33,780 nucleotides of DNA, taken from contig JAUCBJ010000767.1 of NCBI GenBank assembly GCA_032718475.1, positions 1 through 33,780 on the forward strand. The letters run 5' to 3'. Shown here piece after piece: positions 19,735-29,115 of this stretch (position 1 is its first letter; the number at the start of each line of letters is the position of its first letter). The notes below the pieces were generated by a model, which was not told the DNA's origin, made no database searches, and saw only the letters and a program-made list of their open reading frames with translations. Source of the stretch: Nemertoderma westbladi (taxonomy: Eukaryota > Xenacoelomorpha > Nemertodermatida > Nemertodermatidae). The translations under genes were made by a program, and so were the position numbers.

Positions 19735-20055
19735 AATAGTCCTCTATTCTCAGATCCAAACGAACCCAGGTATGGTACGGTACAAATAGACCGTTAAAAA
19801 AAAGAAACAAAAGGGAAAACTGCAGCTACCGTTTAGCACCAATGTGCCGGTGCTGCAGGGTACGGTACCATATAAAATCAGATAAAATAATTAAAAAAAA
19901 AAAGAAAAAGGAATTGGTTAAAATCACTACGACCGTTACCGGGACCGCAAACGGGCACCAGCTCGTACACAGGGAGGCCTACTGCTGTACTGCTGTACTG
20001 CTCTACACCTACTGCCCTACTGCTGACTGGGTCGGTGAGTGAACTGAACTCGGGT
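19735..20055 (-). promoter_or_regulatory. 5' leader of the non-LTR element (likely internal promoter)
   Basis: About 320 bp between the array junction and the ORF1 ATG. It holds a CAGTACAGCAGTACAGCAG direct repeat near 19985-20005, a T-rich run, and several GGTACC/GGTAC palindromes. Intact elements of this type carry their promoter here; no specific promoter motif could be confirmed. Confidence 0.45.
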
Positions 20056-22091
20056 GAATGGGAGGTACAGGAGGATCTGAGGAGGGTGTGGGAGACGGTG
20101 TTGGAAGTACCGGGGGATCTGTGGACGGTATGGGAGACGGAGTGGGAAGTACAGGAAGATCTGTGGAGGGTGTGGGAGACGGAGTGGGAAGTACAGGAAG
20201 ATCTGTGGAGGATGTGGGAGGCAGAGTGGGAAGTACAGGAGGATCTGTGGAGGGTGTGCGAGACGGAGTGGGAAGTACCGGGGGATCTGTGGATGGTGTG
20301 GGATACGGAGTGGGAAGTACAGGAGGATCTGTGGAGGGTGTGGGAGACGGAGTGGGAAGTACAGGAGGATCTGTGGAGGGTGTGGGAGACTGTGTTGGAA
20401 GTACAGGAGGATCTGTGGAGGGTGTGCGAGACGGAGTGGGAGGTATGGGGGGATCTGTGGAGGGTATGCGACACAGAGTGGGAAGTACCGGAGGATCTCT
20501 GGACGGTGTGGGAGACGGAGTGGGAAGTACAGGAGGATCTGTGGAGGGTGTGGGAGACAGAGTGGGAAGTACAGGAGGATCTGTGGAGGATGTGCGAGAC
20601 GGAGTGGGAAGTACAGGAGTATCTGTGGAGGGTGTGGGAGACGGAGTCGGAAGTACAGGAGTATCTGTGGAGGGTGTGGGAGACGGAGTCGGAAGTACAG
20701 GAGGATCTGTGGAGGGTGTGCGAGACAGAGTGGGAAGTACAGGAGGATCGGTGGAAGGTATGGGAGAAGGAGCGGGAGATATGGGGGGGATCTGTAGAGG
20801 GTGTGGGAGACGGAGTGGGAAGTACAGGAGGATCTGTGGAGGGTGTGGGAGACGGAGTGGGAAGTAAAGGAGGATCTGTGGAGGGTGTGGGAGACGGAGT
20901 GGGAGGAATGGGGGGATCTGAGGAGGGTGTGCGAGACGGAGTGGGAAGTACCAGGGGATCTGTGGACGGTGTGGGAGACGGAGTGGGAAGTACAGGAGGA
21001 TCTGTGGAGGGTGTGGGAGGAGTGGGAAGTACAGGGAGATCTGTGGAGGATGTGGGAGGCAGAGTGGGAAGTACAGGAGGATCTGTGGAGGGTGTGCGAG
21101 ACGGAGTGGGAAGTACCGGGGGATCTGTGGATGGTGTGGGATACGGAGTGGGAAGTACAGGAGGATCTGTGGAGGGTGTGGAAGAGGGAGTGGGAAGTAC
21201 AGGAGGATCTGTGGAGGGTGTGGGAGACGGTGTTGGAAGTACAGGAGGATCTGTGGTGGGTGTGCGAGACAGAGTGGGAGGTACAGGAGGATCTGTGGAG
21301 GGTGTGGGAGACGGAGTGGGAAGTACAGGAGGATCTGTGGACGGTGTGGGAGACGGAGTGGGAAGTACAGGAGGATCGGTGGAGGGAGTAGGCGACGGAG
21401 TGGGAGTAATGGGGGGATCTGTGGAGGGTGTGGGAGACGGAGTGGGAAGTATGGGAGGATCTGTGGAGGGTGTGGGAGACGGAGTGGGAAGTACATGGGG
21501 ATCTGTGGAGTGTGTGGGAGACGGTGTTGGAAGTACAGGAGGATCTGTGGAGGATGTGGGAGACGGAATGGGAAGTACAGGAGGATCTGTAGAAGGTGTG
21601 GGAGACGGTGTTGGAAGTACAGGAGGATCTGTGGAAGGTGTGGGAGACGGAATGGGAAGTACAGGAGGATCTGTGGAGGGTGTGGGAGACGGAGTGGGAA
21701 GTACAGGAGGATCGGTGGACGGTGTGGGAGACGGAGTGGGAAGTACAGGAGGATCGGTGGACCGTGTAGGCGACGGAGTGGGAGGAATGGGGGGATCTGT
21801 GGAGGGTGTGGGAGACGGAGTGGGAAGTATGGGAGGATCTGTGGAGTGTGTGGGAGACGGTGTTGGAAGTACAGGAGGATCTGTGGAGGATGTGGGAGAC
21901 GGAATGGGAAGTACAGGAGGATCTGTAGAAGGTGTGGGAGACGGTGTTGGAAGTACAGGAGGATCTGTGGAAGGTGTGGGAGACGGAATGGGAAGTACAG
22001 GAGGATCTGTAGAAGGTGTGGGAAACGGTGTTGGAAGTACAGGAGGATCTGTGGAGGGTGTGGGAGACGGAGTGGGAAGTATGAAGGGGTC
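20056..22091. repeat. 42-bp minisatellite, array 2 (about 48 units)
   Basis: Continuation of array 1 on the other side of the retrotransposon, with the same monomer. The variant order is shared with array 1: the landmarks TACAGGAGGATCTGAGGAGG and GGTATGGGGGGATCTGTGG are 376 bp apart both at 14485/14861 and at 20066/20442. The array ends at a partial unit near 22090. The long ORFs on both strands (746 codons minus, 733 plus) come from the stop-free monomer. Confidence 0.95.
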
Positions 22092-22903
22092 TGTTACATC
22101 CGTTACATTGTGGGACATGTTTTACAGGAATGGACATCAAGTTTTTCTCAATTATTTGTTACCAGGAGGTCGGGGCTATCGGATTCAGCCACCAGTGGCC
22201 ACCATTGAGTTCAGCGCATCAAGAGCTTTCTGGTGATATATAATATTACATACTTTGGGAAACTTTTTTTTACAAAAAAAATGAATTTTTTTGGCCACTT
22301 TTTGTGAGTTTGAGTCACTAGTTCATTTCATTATTTATGAAACCGACCAGCCGACCACAGGTGACTTATGGAGGATCGCTAGAAGTCGGCTAGTTTACAC
22401 ATAAGGTATTTAGGTTAGGCCAAGTTCCAACCACTTTTGGGTCATGTATAAAGAGTAAGTCGCAAGTGGTCAGCTTACATATCATCATAGACTACATAGA
22501 CTTTTGGTCTAACATTTACACTCATTTTTAACGGAATAATTTGTTTGCGGTAAAGGTAAATGATACGTACCGCCGTGTCTATTGGTTTGGTTACTTCCGA
22601 AACAGATCATTACAGAAATGGATTACACAAATAGGTTTATCTTACCAAATTCAATGCAATTTCTTCATTCCATGCTGACTGCCTATTCGCCGATATTAAA
22701 TAAATAAAATAATTCTCGTACATATATTAAAAAAAATATGTAAAAAATGTAAAATAATTCATTACAAACTAACTGCCTCCACTCTGCGTCCAAACCACCA
22801 GAAGGGTATTGTTTTACTATCGAAATATCTATGAATATCTCGGGAACATAAATATCACAACCGAAAAACTTAACATTGCTTCCATATTCCATTATAAATA
22901 CTA
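22092..22903. other. Unique-looking AT-rich spacer
   Basis: No supported gene. The array-derived plus frame runs on for about 50 codons to a stop at 22234-22236 with no recognised motif. TTTTTTGGCCACTTTTTGTG at 22285-22304 is an inverted match to the sequence near 4516. Confidence 0.5.
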
Positions 22904-22946
22904 TTAACCCTATTAGTACCGGGCTATAAAATGTTGTACAAATACC

Positions 22947-22968
22947 GGGGGGGGGGGGGGGGGGGGGG
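22947..22968. repeat. G homopolymer, 22 nt (left terminus of MITE)
   Basis: 22 consecutive G inside the left inverted terminus, followed by TCATATTGACCCC. Confidence 0.95.
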
Positions 22969-23439
22969 TCATATTGACCCCTCCCTCTAAAATCTACAAA
23001 TTTTTACGAAAACGTCTGATTTTTTGTTTGTACTTAGGTATCACTAGTCAGGATCTGACCGAAAAAAAAAATTTTCGAAAAAATGTACTGGGGTGGTTAT
23101 ATTGCAGCACCAAAATTACAAGTAGTGCACAATTTTCAGAAAATTTGAAAGTTACATTTTTCGTCTAATTGTTTTTCAATACAGGTTTACTGGGGCGCGA
23201 AATACATTGGAAAATATTTAAAAATGATATGAGTACTATAAATGGCTGTTTAGTCCTCTCTGCGTAGGAAAAAAATGAAAAAAAAACAAGTTCACAGCAC
23301 TTTTCAGTTAGAACACAAAATTTTTAATTCACTTATACGATGCTATAAATTCACATTTTCAGGTTTTCTAGGGCGCTGATTCTAATGGAATACATTTCTA
23401 AAATGCCCCATCATTGCTACTTGTATTTTTCGGCGTAAT

Positions 23440-24160
23440 TTGGAAAATTTTGGTGCTAGGACCAAATTTCGTACCCATCACCAAAAAGTACAAGTTTGCG
23501 ATGTCCAGTGCTGTTTTTATTGATTCCATCGGATTCAGGACCCTCATAAACCCGTATAACGCAATAAACAAGATGATACTATCTACTGATCAATTTGCTT
23601 ATTTTCCAAAATTTGGTGCTGGCACAACAATTTTCACCCACCGGCGAAAAATACAAGTTTGAAAACTCTTATGAAATTTTTACCGATTCCATTGAATTCA
23701 GAACCCTCACAAACCCGTATAACGCAAGAAACAAGGTGACACAATCAATTTATATATTTGATGGTTTTCAAAATTTTGTGCTAGCACCACATTTTGCACC
23801 CACTTCCGAAAAATACAAGTTTGAGATGCCTAGTTCGAAAATTATATATTCCATTCAATTCAGAATAGCCATAAACCTCTAAAACGCAAGAAATAAATTG
23901 TCACAAACAATTTTATCAATTGAATGGATTTTCAAAATTTCGTGCTAGCACCAAAATTTGCACCCACCACCGAAAAATACAAGTTTGATACGCTTGGTGC
24001 AACTCGTATACATTTCATCGAAACCAGAACCCCAAAAAACCCCAATTGCGTAAAAAATCAGTTTCACACAATCAATTTATAAAATTGACATATTTCAAAA
24101 TTTGGTGCTGGCACCAAAAATTGGCACCCGCCGAAAAAAACAAGTTTTAAATTTCTAAAT
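23440..24160. repeat. Degenerate tandem repeat of about 164 bp inside the MITE
   Basis: Five copies of a block containing GGTGCTAGCACC-like and CGAAAAATACAAGTTT motifs lie near 23450, 23617, 23778, 23941 and 24105 (spacing 161-167 bp). Older copies may extend back to about 23160. Two frames (23414-23662 and 23595-23882) stay open across several copies and give related peptides (KYKF...DSI.FRTL.NPYNA), but they are in different frames. Confidence 0.75.
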
Positions 24161-24452
24161 CAATTTATATGAATTCCATCCAATGGCTAACACCAAAAAA
24201 CCGGTGTAAATCAAAAATAAAGATGTTACAATTCACATTTAATGAAATGTAATTTTCAAAAAACGTCTCAAAAAAAGTGCCAAAAGTAGGGTTAAAAAAT
24301 GGGGCTATAACTCAAAAACTACCCAATATTTTTGAAAACGGTTTTCACTACTAGGAAGACAATAGATTTTTAGGAAAAGTCATAAAATTTCAGATTCCCA
24401 ACTGCGTTTTTTTCAGAATTATAATAAAAAAACCACGGGGGGGTCATATTGA

Positions 24453-24473
24453 CCCCCCCCCCCCCCCCCCCCC
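24453..24473. repeat. C homopolymer, 21 nt (right terminus of MITE)
   Basis: 21 consecutive C; the inverted counterpart of the G run at 22947-22968. Confidence 0.95.
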
Positions 24474-24491
24474 GGGGTTTAATAGGGTTAA

Positions 24492-25594
24492 ACCTGCGCC
24501 CTAAAATACGGCTCACATTATAATATATAACAAAAGTATAACTTACAATGGGTTGATTTACAATTATTAAGTTCTGGAACTGAAGGTTATTGGATGGAAC
24601 GAGAAGGAACGTTGGTAACTGGGGAGGTTCGTCTATATTCACTTAGAATTTGATCTTCTGTATCGTTGATCAACCTAAAATAATAATATTACAAGCCGAT
24701 AGTAATTATGGTTTAGTAATAATGACAGTAGGTATCTGTGTATGTAAAGATTGATGTTCTGTGTTGGTATCTACGTACGTACTGATGGTAAATCTCCGGT
24801 ACTTTATGTACATAGAGACAGCTGGTAGGTCTAAATATGTACGAACAGACAGATAATAGGTCTAGTTATTTATACTGTATAACCTGATTAAGTGTACGGT
24901 CACACTGTGACTGGAATGTTGTTGTATGTTTATGAAGCAACATTAATAATGTTGGTGAAAGATTTAATATAAGATGTTCAGGAGAAAATATATTACTAAA
25001 AACGTATCTATTTCTACAAAAATATTTCTGCACCTTTGCTACTTTATATGTATAACATAAGGCAACTCAATTAGATTACAAACTTACATTTATTTGTAGA
25101 TAAATTTTGTCTTTCGTCAGGATCTTTGGAGCTGAATAAATTGTAGCGATTCTGCGACACTGTGAATAAGTACTCGTAAGGTATACTGACTGACACACAG
25201 CCGTTATCAGCCTTTTATATGGTTTGGTAACAACTGAACTTTACTTCTACAAATATGGGTGTTACCATTTAGTTCACTAATTAATGGTCTGTGTGTTCCA
25301 AGGGAGATATTATCTATCGCAAATATCTCTGTAATGTAATGTTTGTCATCTTTATACAAGAAGGGGGTGTGTGTACGTAGAAATCGATTATAATCATTAA
25401 AATCCGGTGAAATACGTGACTATGTTCCTTGAATATGACTCAGGTCATGGGAACCAATAATCTTAACGGAAGTTTCCCATACGTGTACCAGGATACACCC
25501 AGGATATATATTCATCACCTGTCACCAACATTCATGGTATTTGACAATAAATCTCGGCATAAGTCATGCGATGATGTTTAGTGCTGTTCTTAAT
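24492..25594. other. AT-rich stretch without recognisable features
   Basis: No convincing ORF, RNA gene or long repeat seen on either strand. Confidence 0.5.
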
Positions 25595-25745
25595 AGTCTT
25601 TTATGTGGATTTCAATTTGACAGAGAATCAATGGGTGTGGTGAGTTACTCTAACCTTGGCGCTCGTCTAGGAAATACTACTGCTGCTATCGGAGTGCTGC
25701 ATTGCAGCTGCATTATATATATTACATATATATTAAATATAATGA
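25595..25745 (-). repeat. Duplicated segment including the 3' end of the copy-1-type element (first copy)
   Basis: About 150 bp beginning TCTTTTATGTGG on plus match 28965-29115 with few differences. The segment includes the element 3' tail (GCAGCTGCAATGCAGC read on minus) and flank beyond it. The short plus ORF at 25541-25771 runs through this repeat and is not considered a gene. Confidence 0.75.
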
Positions 25746-25782
25746 AGTATAATACTACTTTGATCACCTGACAAAGATCGCA

Positions 25783-25808
25783 CCCCCCCCGCCCCCCCCC
25801 CCCCCCCC
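25783..25808. repeat. C tract, 8 + 17 nt
   Basis: Eight C, one G, then 17 C (25792-25808). It separates the 3'-tail segment from the RT fragment. Confidence 0.95.
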
Positions 25809-25819
25809 TAACTTAATAT

Positions 25820-26145
25820 GTTTCCTAGTGATTCTGACAGTACAGGTACCCCTAAGTCATCAGCAAATTCTAGATCAGTAAGGTAATTTAATGGATTTAT
25901 TTATTTGTGCCAGTACAGTAGGTGGAGTTATCATCACCCATAATCATTATGATGATCTAAGGACATGCGTATAACATAGTCAGTCAATCACAATTACGAA
26001 TAAAAAGAGTGCAAGTGTGTCACCGTGAAGGACTCCCCATAAGACTTCGAATGGATCTGTGTCGCCACCATCAGCAGGAGACACTAATGTGGTGGAACCA
26101 TCGTACAGTGATCAGAGAACTGTAATAATTTCTTCTGGCGTCCAG
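25820..26145 (-). pseudogene. RT fragment, motif B to C region, same family as copy 1
   Basis: Read on the minus strand: TPEEIITVL, a stop, SLYDGSTTLVSPADGG, then GVLHGDTLALFLFVIVID, the conserved stretch before the catalytic Asp pair. The sequence then aligns with 1195-1340 of copy 1 through the FADDL region. Stops and indels make it non-functional. It probably belongs to one insertion with 27720-27956. Confidence 0.75.
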
Positions 26146-26760
26146 AGAACCAAAACCTCTAGCTGTAGATCAACTACACAAACAAATAATAGAACAGCTA
26201 TTCAAATCAATAACACAGACTAAAACAGTACTGTTACTACGAAGCCCAAAACCACGAACACCTGAGATAAATGGCCTAAATTTAATCTTAAACAATAAAA
26301 TAATTGACCAATCAACAGAAATTAAATATCTGGGGGTTATTATAGATAATAAAAATCGATACAGTTTGGGGTAGAGCGGGTTGACCACAGATGACTAATG
26401 AAATGAATAACAACAGTTATTACAAGAGAGACCCAGACTAACACCAAAAAATGTTGCTACATTTGTATGTTGTATCAAGAATATGATTACCACGCCGTTG
26501 ACGATAGCGCGAGAATTCCTCCATAATAAAATATCATGAAAGGAACAGCTACATACAACCCAGCAATAAATGTTTATGACAATATCATTACTAAGACAGA
26601 TAAAAGGACAACTACCTCTATTAACGGAACTAATGCTGTATAAAACACTCGTAATGCCCTACCACAATTAAATACAAAATTATGCTCTCCGTATCATATA
26701 AAAAAAATACAAGAAAGCACTGGAACTGAACTAAGAACAGTTACAAGACTTCCACTCAAC
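26144..26760 (+). pseudogene. RT fragment of a second non-LTR lineage (CR1/Jockey-like)
   Basis: The plus frame is open at 26144-26374 and encodes KTVLLLRSPKPRTPEINGL, then NLILNNKIID and EIKYLGVIID, the palm-end motif of CR1/Jockey-type reverse transcriptases. It stops at TAG 26372-26374. Further pieces in other frames (LYKTLVMPYHN near 26640) resemble the thumb region. It is heavily decayed and runs opposite to the RT fragments on either side. Confidence 0.6.
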
Positions 26761-26897
26761 AAAATATCTTTATTCCAAAATTGTAACATTACTCAACGCC
26801 GATAGTATTAACAGCGAGTTGTTATTTAGCACTTTCCAACTTTCTAGGACATTACAGTATTGTATTGGCCTGTACATTTAGTATTTTATTTGGTGTA

Positions 26898-26986
26898 ATT
26901 GTTTACGTGGTAACCCATGACGGCGTTAAGTAATGTCCACTAAGGGGACATTACTTAACGCCGTCATTGGATACCACGTAAACAAT
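26898..26986. repeat. Long hairpin, 41-bp arms
   Basis: 26898-26938 and 26946-26986 are reverse complements with two mismatches and a 7-nt loop. The core GACGGCGTTAAGTAATGTCC also appears once more in diverged form (ACATTACTCAACGCC at 26786-26800). It is a fold-back sequence, probably from a DNA transposon end. Confidence 0.85.
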
Positions 26987-27273
26987 AGGGGGAAATTTTC
27001 GTGACAGCCAAATAGGCCTACTGCATTACCTACCGGTAGGCGTGGTATAGCTGTTAATAACCACTAGGGCCTAGCTATATTTTATTATAACATGGCTCCA
27101 AACGCCACCATAAATATAAGCTAAATTATTTATAACATAATTTATGTCATTTTTACAATTATTATACAGCAACTAATATAATTTGTGCAGTTTCTATCAC
27201 TTATAATATATATACAATAATTTCGTAATGTTAAAATTTGGGAATAGAATTACATACATACTTGTTGCAAAGT

Positions 27274-27368
27274 ACTTTACAGTGTTCTGATCCTCGTGGC
27301 TTTATTTTCACTCACTCACTAACGTTTGTTCGTGTAACAAAGCCACGCGGATCATCACACTGTAAAGT
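27274..27368. repeat. Fold-back, 30-bp arms
   Basis: ACTTTACAGTGT...CGTGGCTTT (27274-27303) pairs with 27339-27368 with three mismatches and a 35-nt loop. Pairing continues outward imperfectly to about 27250 and 27392. Confidence 0.75.
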
Positions 27369-27654
27369 GCTACTTTAGACACAAGAATGTAAATAGTTAT
27401 TACAGGTACATGTTAGATCCGATCCCTGCATTCGACACGGCTTCCTTTTATTGACCAACTAAAAAACACCACATAGCAAATAAATATTAGAACCAAGACA
27501 ATAAAAATACCTATGACTCGAAACAAATATGGTTACAATACATTCCTAATGTCAGCAGCCAAAATGTATAACTCGGTCTATAACTATAAAAATAACTCTA
27601 ACTCTATGGCCACCCGGTCCGGCACCCCCTCAAAGCTTACGGGCGACAGTCTGT

Positions 27655-27686
27655 ATTATAGAAGGCAGTCATCTGCCTTCTATAAT
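27655..27686. repeat. Perfect 14-bp stem hairpin
   Basis: ATTATAGAAGGCAG, loop TCAT, CTGCCTTCTATAAT. Confidence 0.9.
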
Positions 27687-27719
27687 GCATTTTGCAACAC
27701 ATAAGTTTTAAGATCACAA

Positions 27720-27956
27720 TTATATTGAATATATTGGAAGTGTGCTGAACATACGTGGTCGGGAGACTGAATAAAAGGCCTTGAAGAAGTCAACAAAGAT
27801 GCCAGACAGATGCCCGTCTTTCTTTTTTGATAACTCTTCAATTATCCTTCTAAGTGCTAAAATGGGCTCCTTTGTCCCACGACCTTTTCGGCTGCATTGC
27901 GAATAGCATTGCGTGTTTTTATAATTTTTATGCGTAGAGGAGCCGTTGTTTCTCAT
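27720..27956 (-). pseudogene. RT fragment, motif 2 to A region
   Basis: The minus frame reads GRGTKEPILALRRIIEEL, then GHLSGIFVDFFKAFYSV, matching the (R)GRGT..QILALRRIIEE and FVDF.KAFDS motifs of endonuclease-type non-LTR RTs. The second Asp is changed to Tyr. The fragment ends at FSTLPIYSI, exactly where the 26145 fragment continues with PEEI. Confidence 0.7.
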
Positions 27957-28760
27957 ACGTAGTTTACAACTTTACGAGTACACTGACTATATGCAATATA
28001 TTCTTTCGGTATTTAAATATTATTTTACTACTCTTTGTTTTTGGTGGTTAAACTATTCTAATTATTTTTGGTGCTATTTAAGTCTTAAAAATTCTATATC
28101 TTTAGTGCTTAAAAGATATTTCTAGAACTCGTTTGACGGTCACTAACAGAGATAGGCGTAGCATTAAACATTATTTAAAATTATTTCTAGGTTGGCCTTT
28201 CCAAGACCTACCGGTAACAACAACCGCTGTTGTAGCATTTTACATTATCTTAATCTGTTAGATTTATGTGCTGAGTCCCTTATTAAAGTTTGTGTTCTAG
28301 CCCCGCCTATGAGGCTAAAAAATTACTATTTTACTTCAATACTTCTTATTCTCTAGCACTTTATAGTAGTAGGCTATTTCAAGGCATTTAAAGATCCGAG
28401 CGGTAGTACATAATACCGCTACATATTATTTACATTTTGTGTCTTGAAAAAACGCGCAACAATGACAATTGGTTCAATATAATTAGTACTTCTTCGTTTT
28501 TTATTGCCGCAGCCAAATTATATTGAGCGTGGATGGTGAATGTTGCTGTCGCCATGTGGATCATGGTAGAAGCTGACAGGAAACAATGGAGAAACATTTA
28601 TAGGTTTATGCAGAAAACATTTTTGATGGTTTTATATCTAGCATACATAGCATTTGGAATGTTTTTAATACAAAAAAAGGTTCATATTGAATATGTGCAT
28701 TCTTTAAAATTTCTTGGACATTTAATAGGCGTCTGATTTTAGTGATGATTGTGACATTAA
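27957..28760. other. AT-rich stretch, no gene seen
   Basis: No recognisable motif on either strand. A short frame at 28533-28736 has no family resemblance I can support. A CCTACCGGT motif near 28208 recurs elsewhere in the window. Confidence 0.5.
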
Positions 28761-28781
28761 GGGGGGGGGGGGGGGGGGGGG
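28761..28781. repeat. G homopolymer, 21 nt
   Basis: 21 consecutive G, followed shortly by a T-rich run. Confidence 0.95.
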
Positions 28782-28964
28782 CAAAAAGTTTTTTATTTTT
28801 TTTTATCACATGCCGAATTTAATGGAGATTTCAACTCTGCAAGAAATTTTCTCTTATCTTTTCTCAAACTAATTAAAACCAATTAAGTAATTTCTAAGCT
28901 AGAGCTAACATACTGATTCGTAAGTTTTATTTCTGCTTTCTATTTTTGCTAATTGTTTAGGTCG

Positions 28965-29115
28965 TAGTAGTCTTTTATGTACATTTCAATTTGACAGAGA
29001 ATCAATGGGTGTGGTGATTTACTCTAACCTTGGCGCTCACCTAGGAAATATTACTACTGATATCGGCGTGCTGCATTGCAGCTGCATTATATATATTACA
29101 TATATATTAAGTATG
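28965..29115 (-). repeat. Duplicated segment including the 3' element tail (second copy)
   Basis: Matches 25595-25745. Here it is continuous with the RT C-terminal fragment that follows. Confidence 0.75.

Larger units (their letters stand above)
15239..20055 (-). mobile_element. Complete non-LTR retrotransposon inserted in the 42-bp array
   Basis: A minus-strand element of about 4.8 kb with a 5' leader, ORF1, ORF2, a 3' UTR and a short tandem 3' tail (ATCA/CAAT repeats read from the minus strand; GATTGATTGATTG on plus). Both junctions fall in the array at the same point of the monomer, around TGGGA. Both ORFs are free of stops and the catalytic residues are present, so it is structurally intact. 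The endonuclease/RT type with a Cys-rich C-terminus and simple-repeat tail points to the CR1/L2/Jockey group, but the clade is not resolved by eye. Confidence 0.85.
22904..24491. mobile_element. piggyBac-like MITE with TTAA target duplication
   Basis: TTAA at 22904-22907 and again at 24488-24491 bracket 1580 bp. The left end is CCCTATTAGTACCGGG and the right end, reverse-complemented, is CCCTATTAAACCCCGGG. Both ends continue into a long G run and then a GGGTCA/TGACCC hairpin (left GGGTCATATTGACCCC at 22966-22981, right at 24441-24456). TTAA target sites with termini beginning CCC are the hallmark of piggyBac-type transposons. No transposase is encoded; the interior is degenerate tandem repeats. 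The classification is from structure only. Confidence 0.7.

Noticed and set aside
19878-22236. ORFs of 746 (minus) and 733 (plus) codons in array 2, each with a few non-repeat codons at an end
   Set aside because: Same stop-free tandem repeat; the non-repeat ends have no recognisable signal peptide or domain.
23595-23882. 95-codon ORF as a small gene
   Set aside because: It lies in the repeats of about 164 bp inside a MITE and its related neighbour is in another frame.
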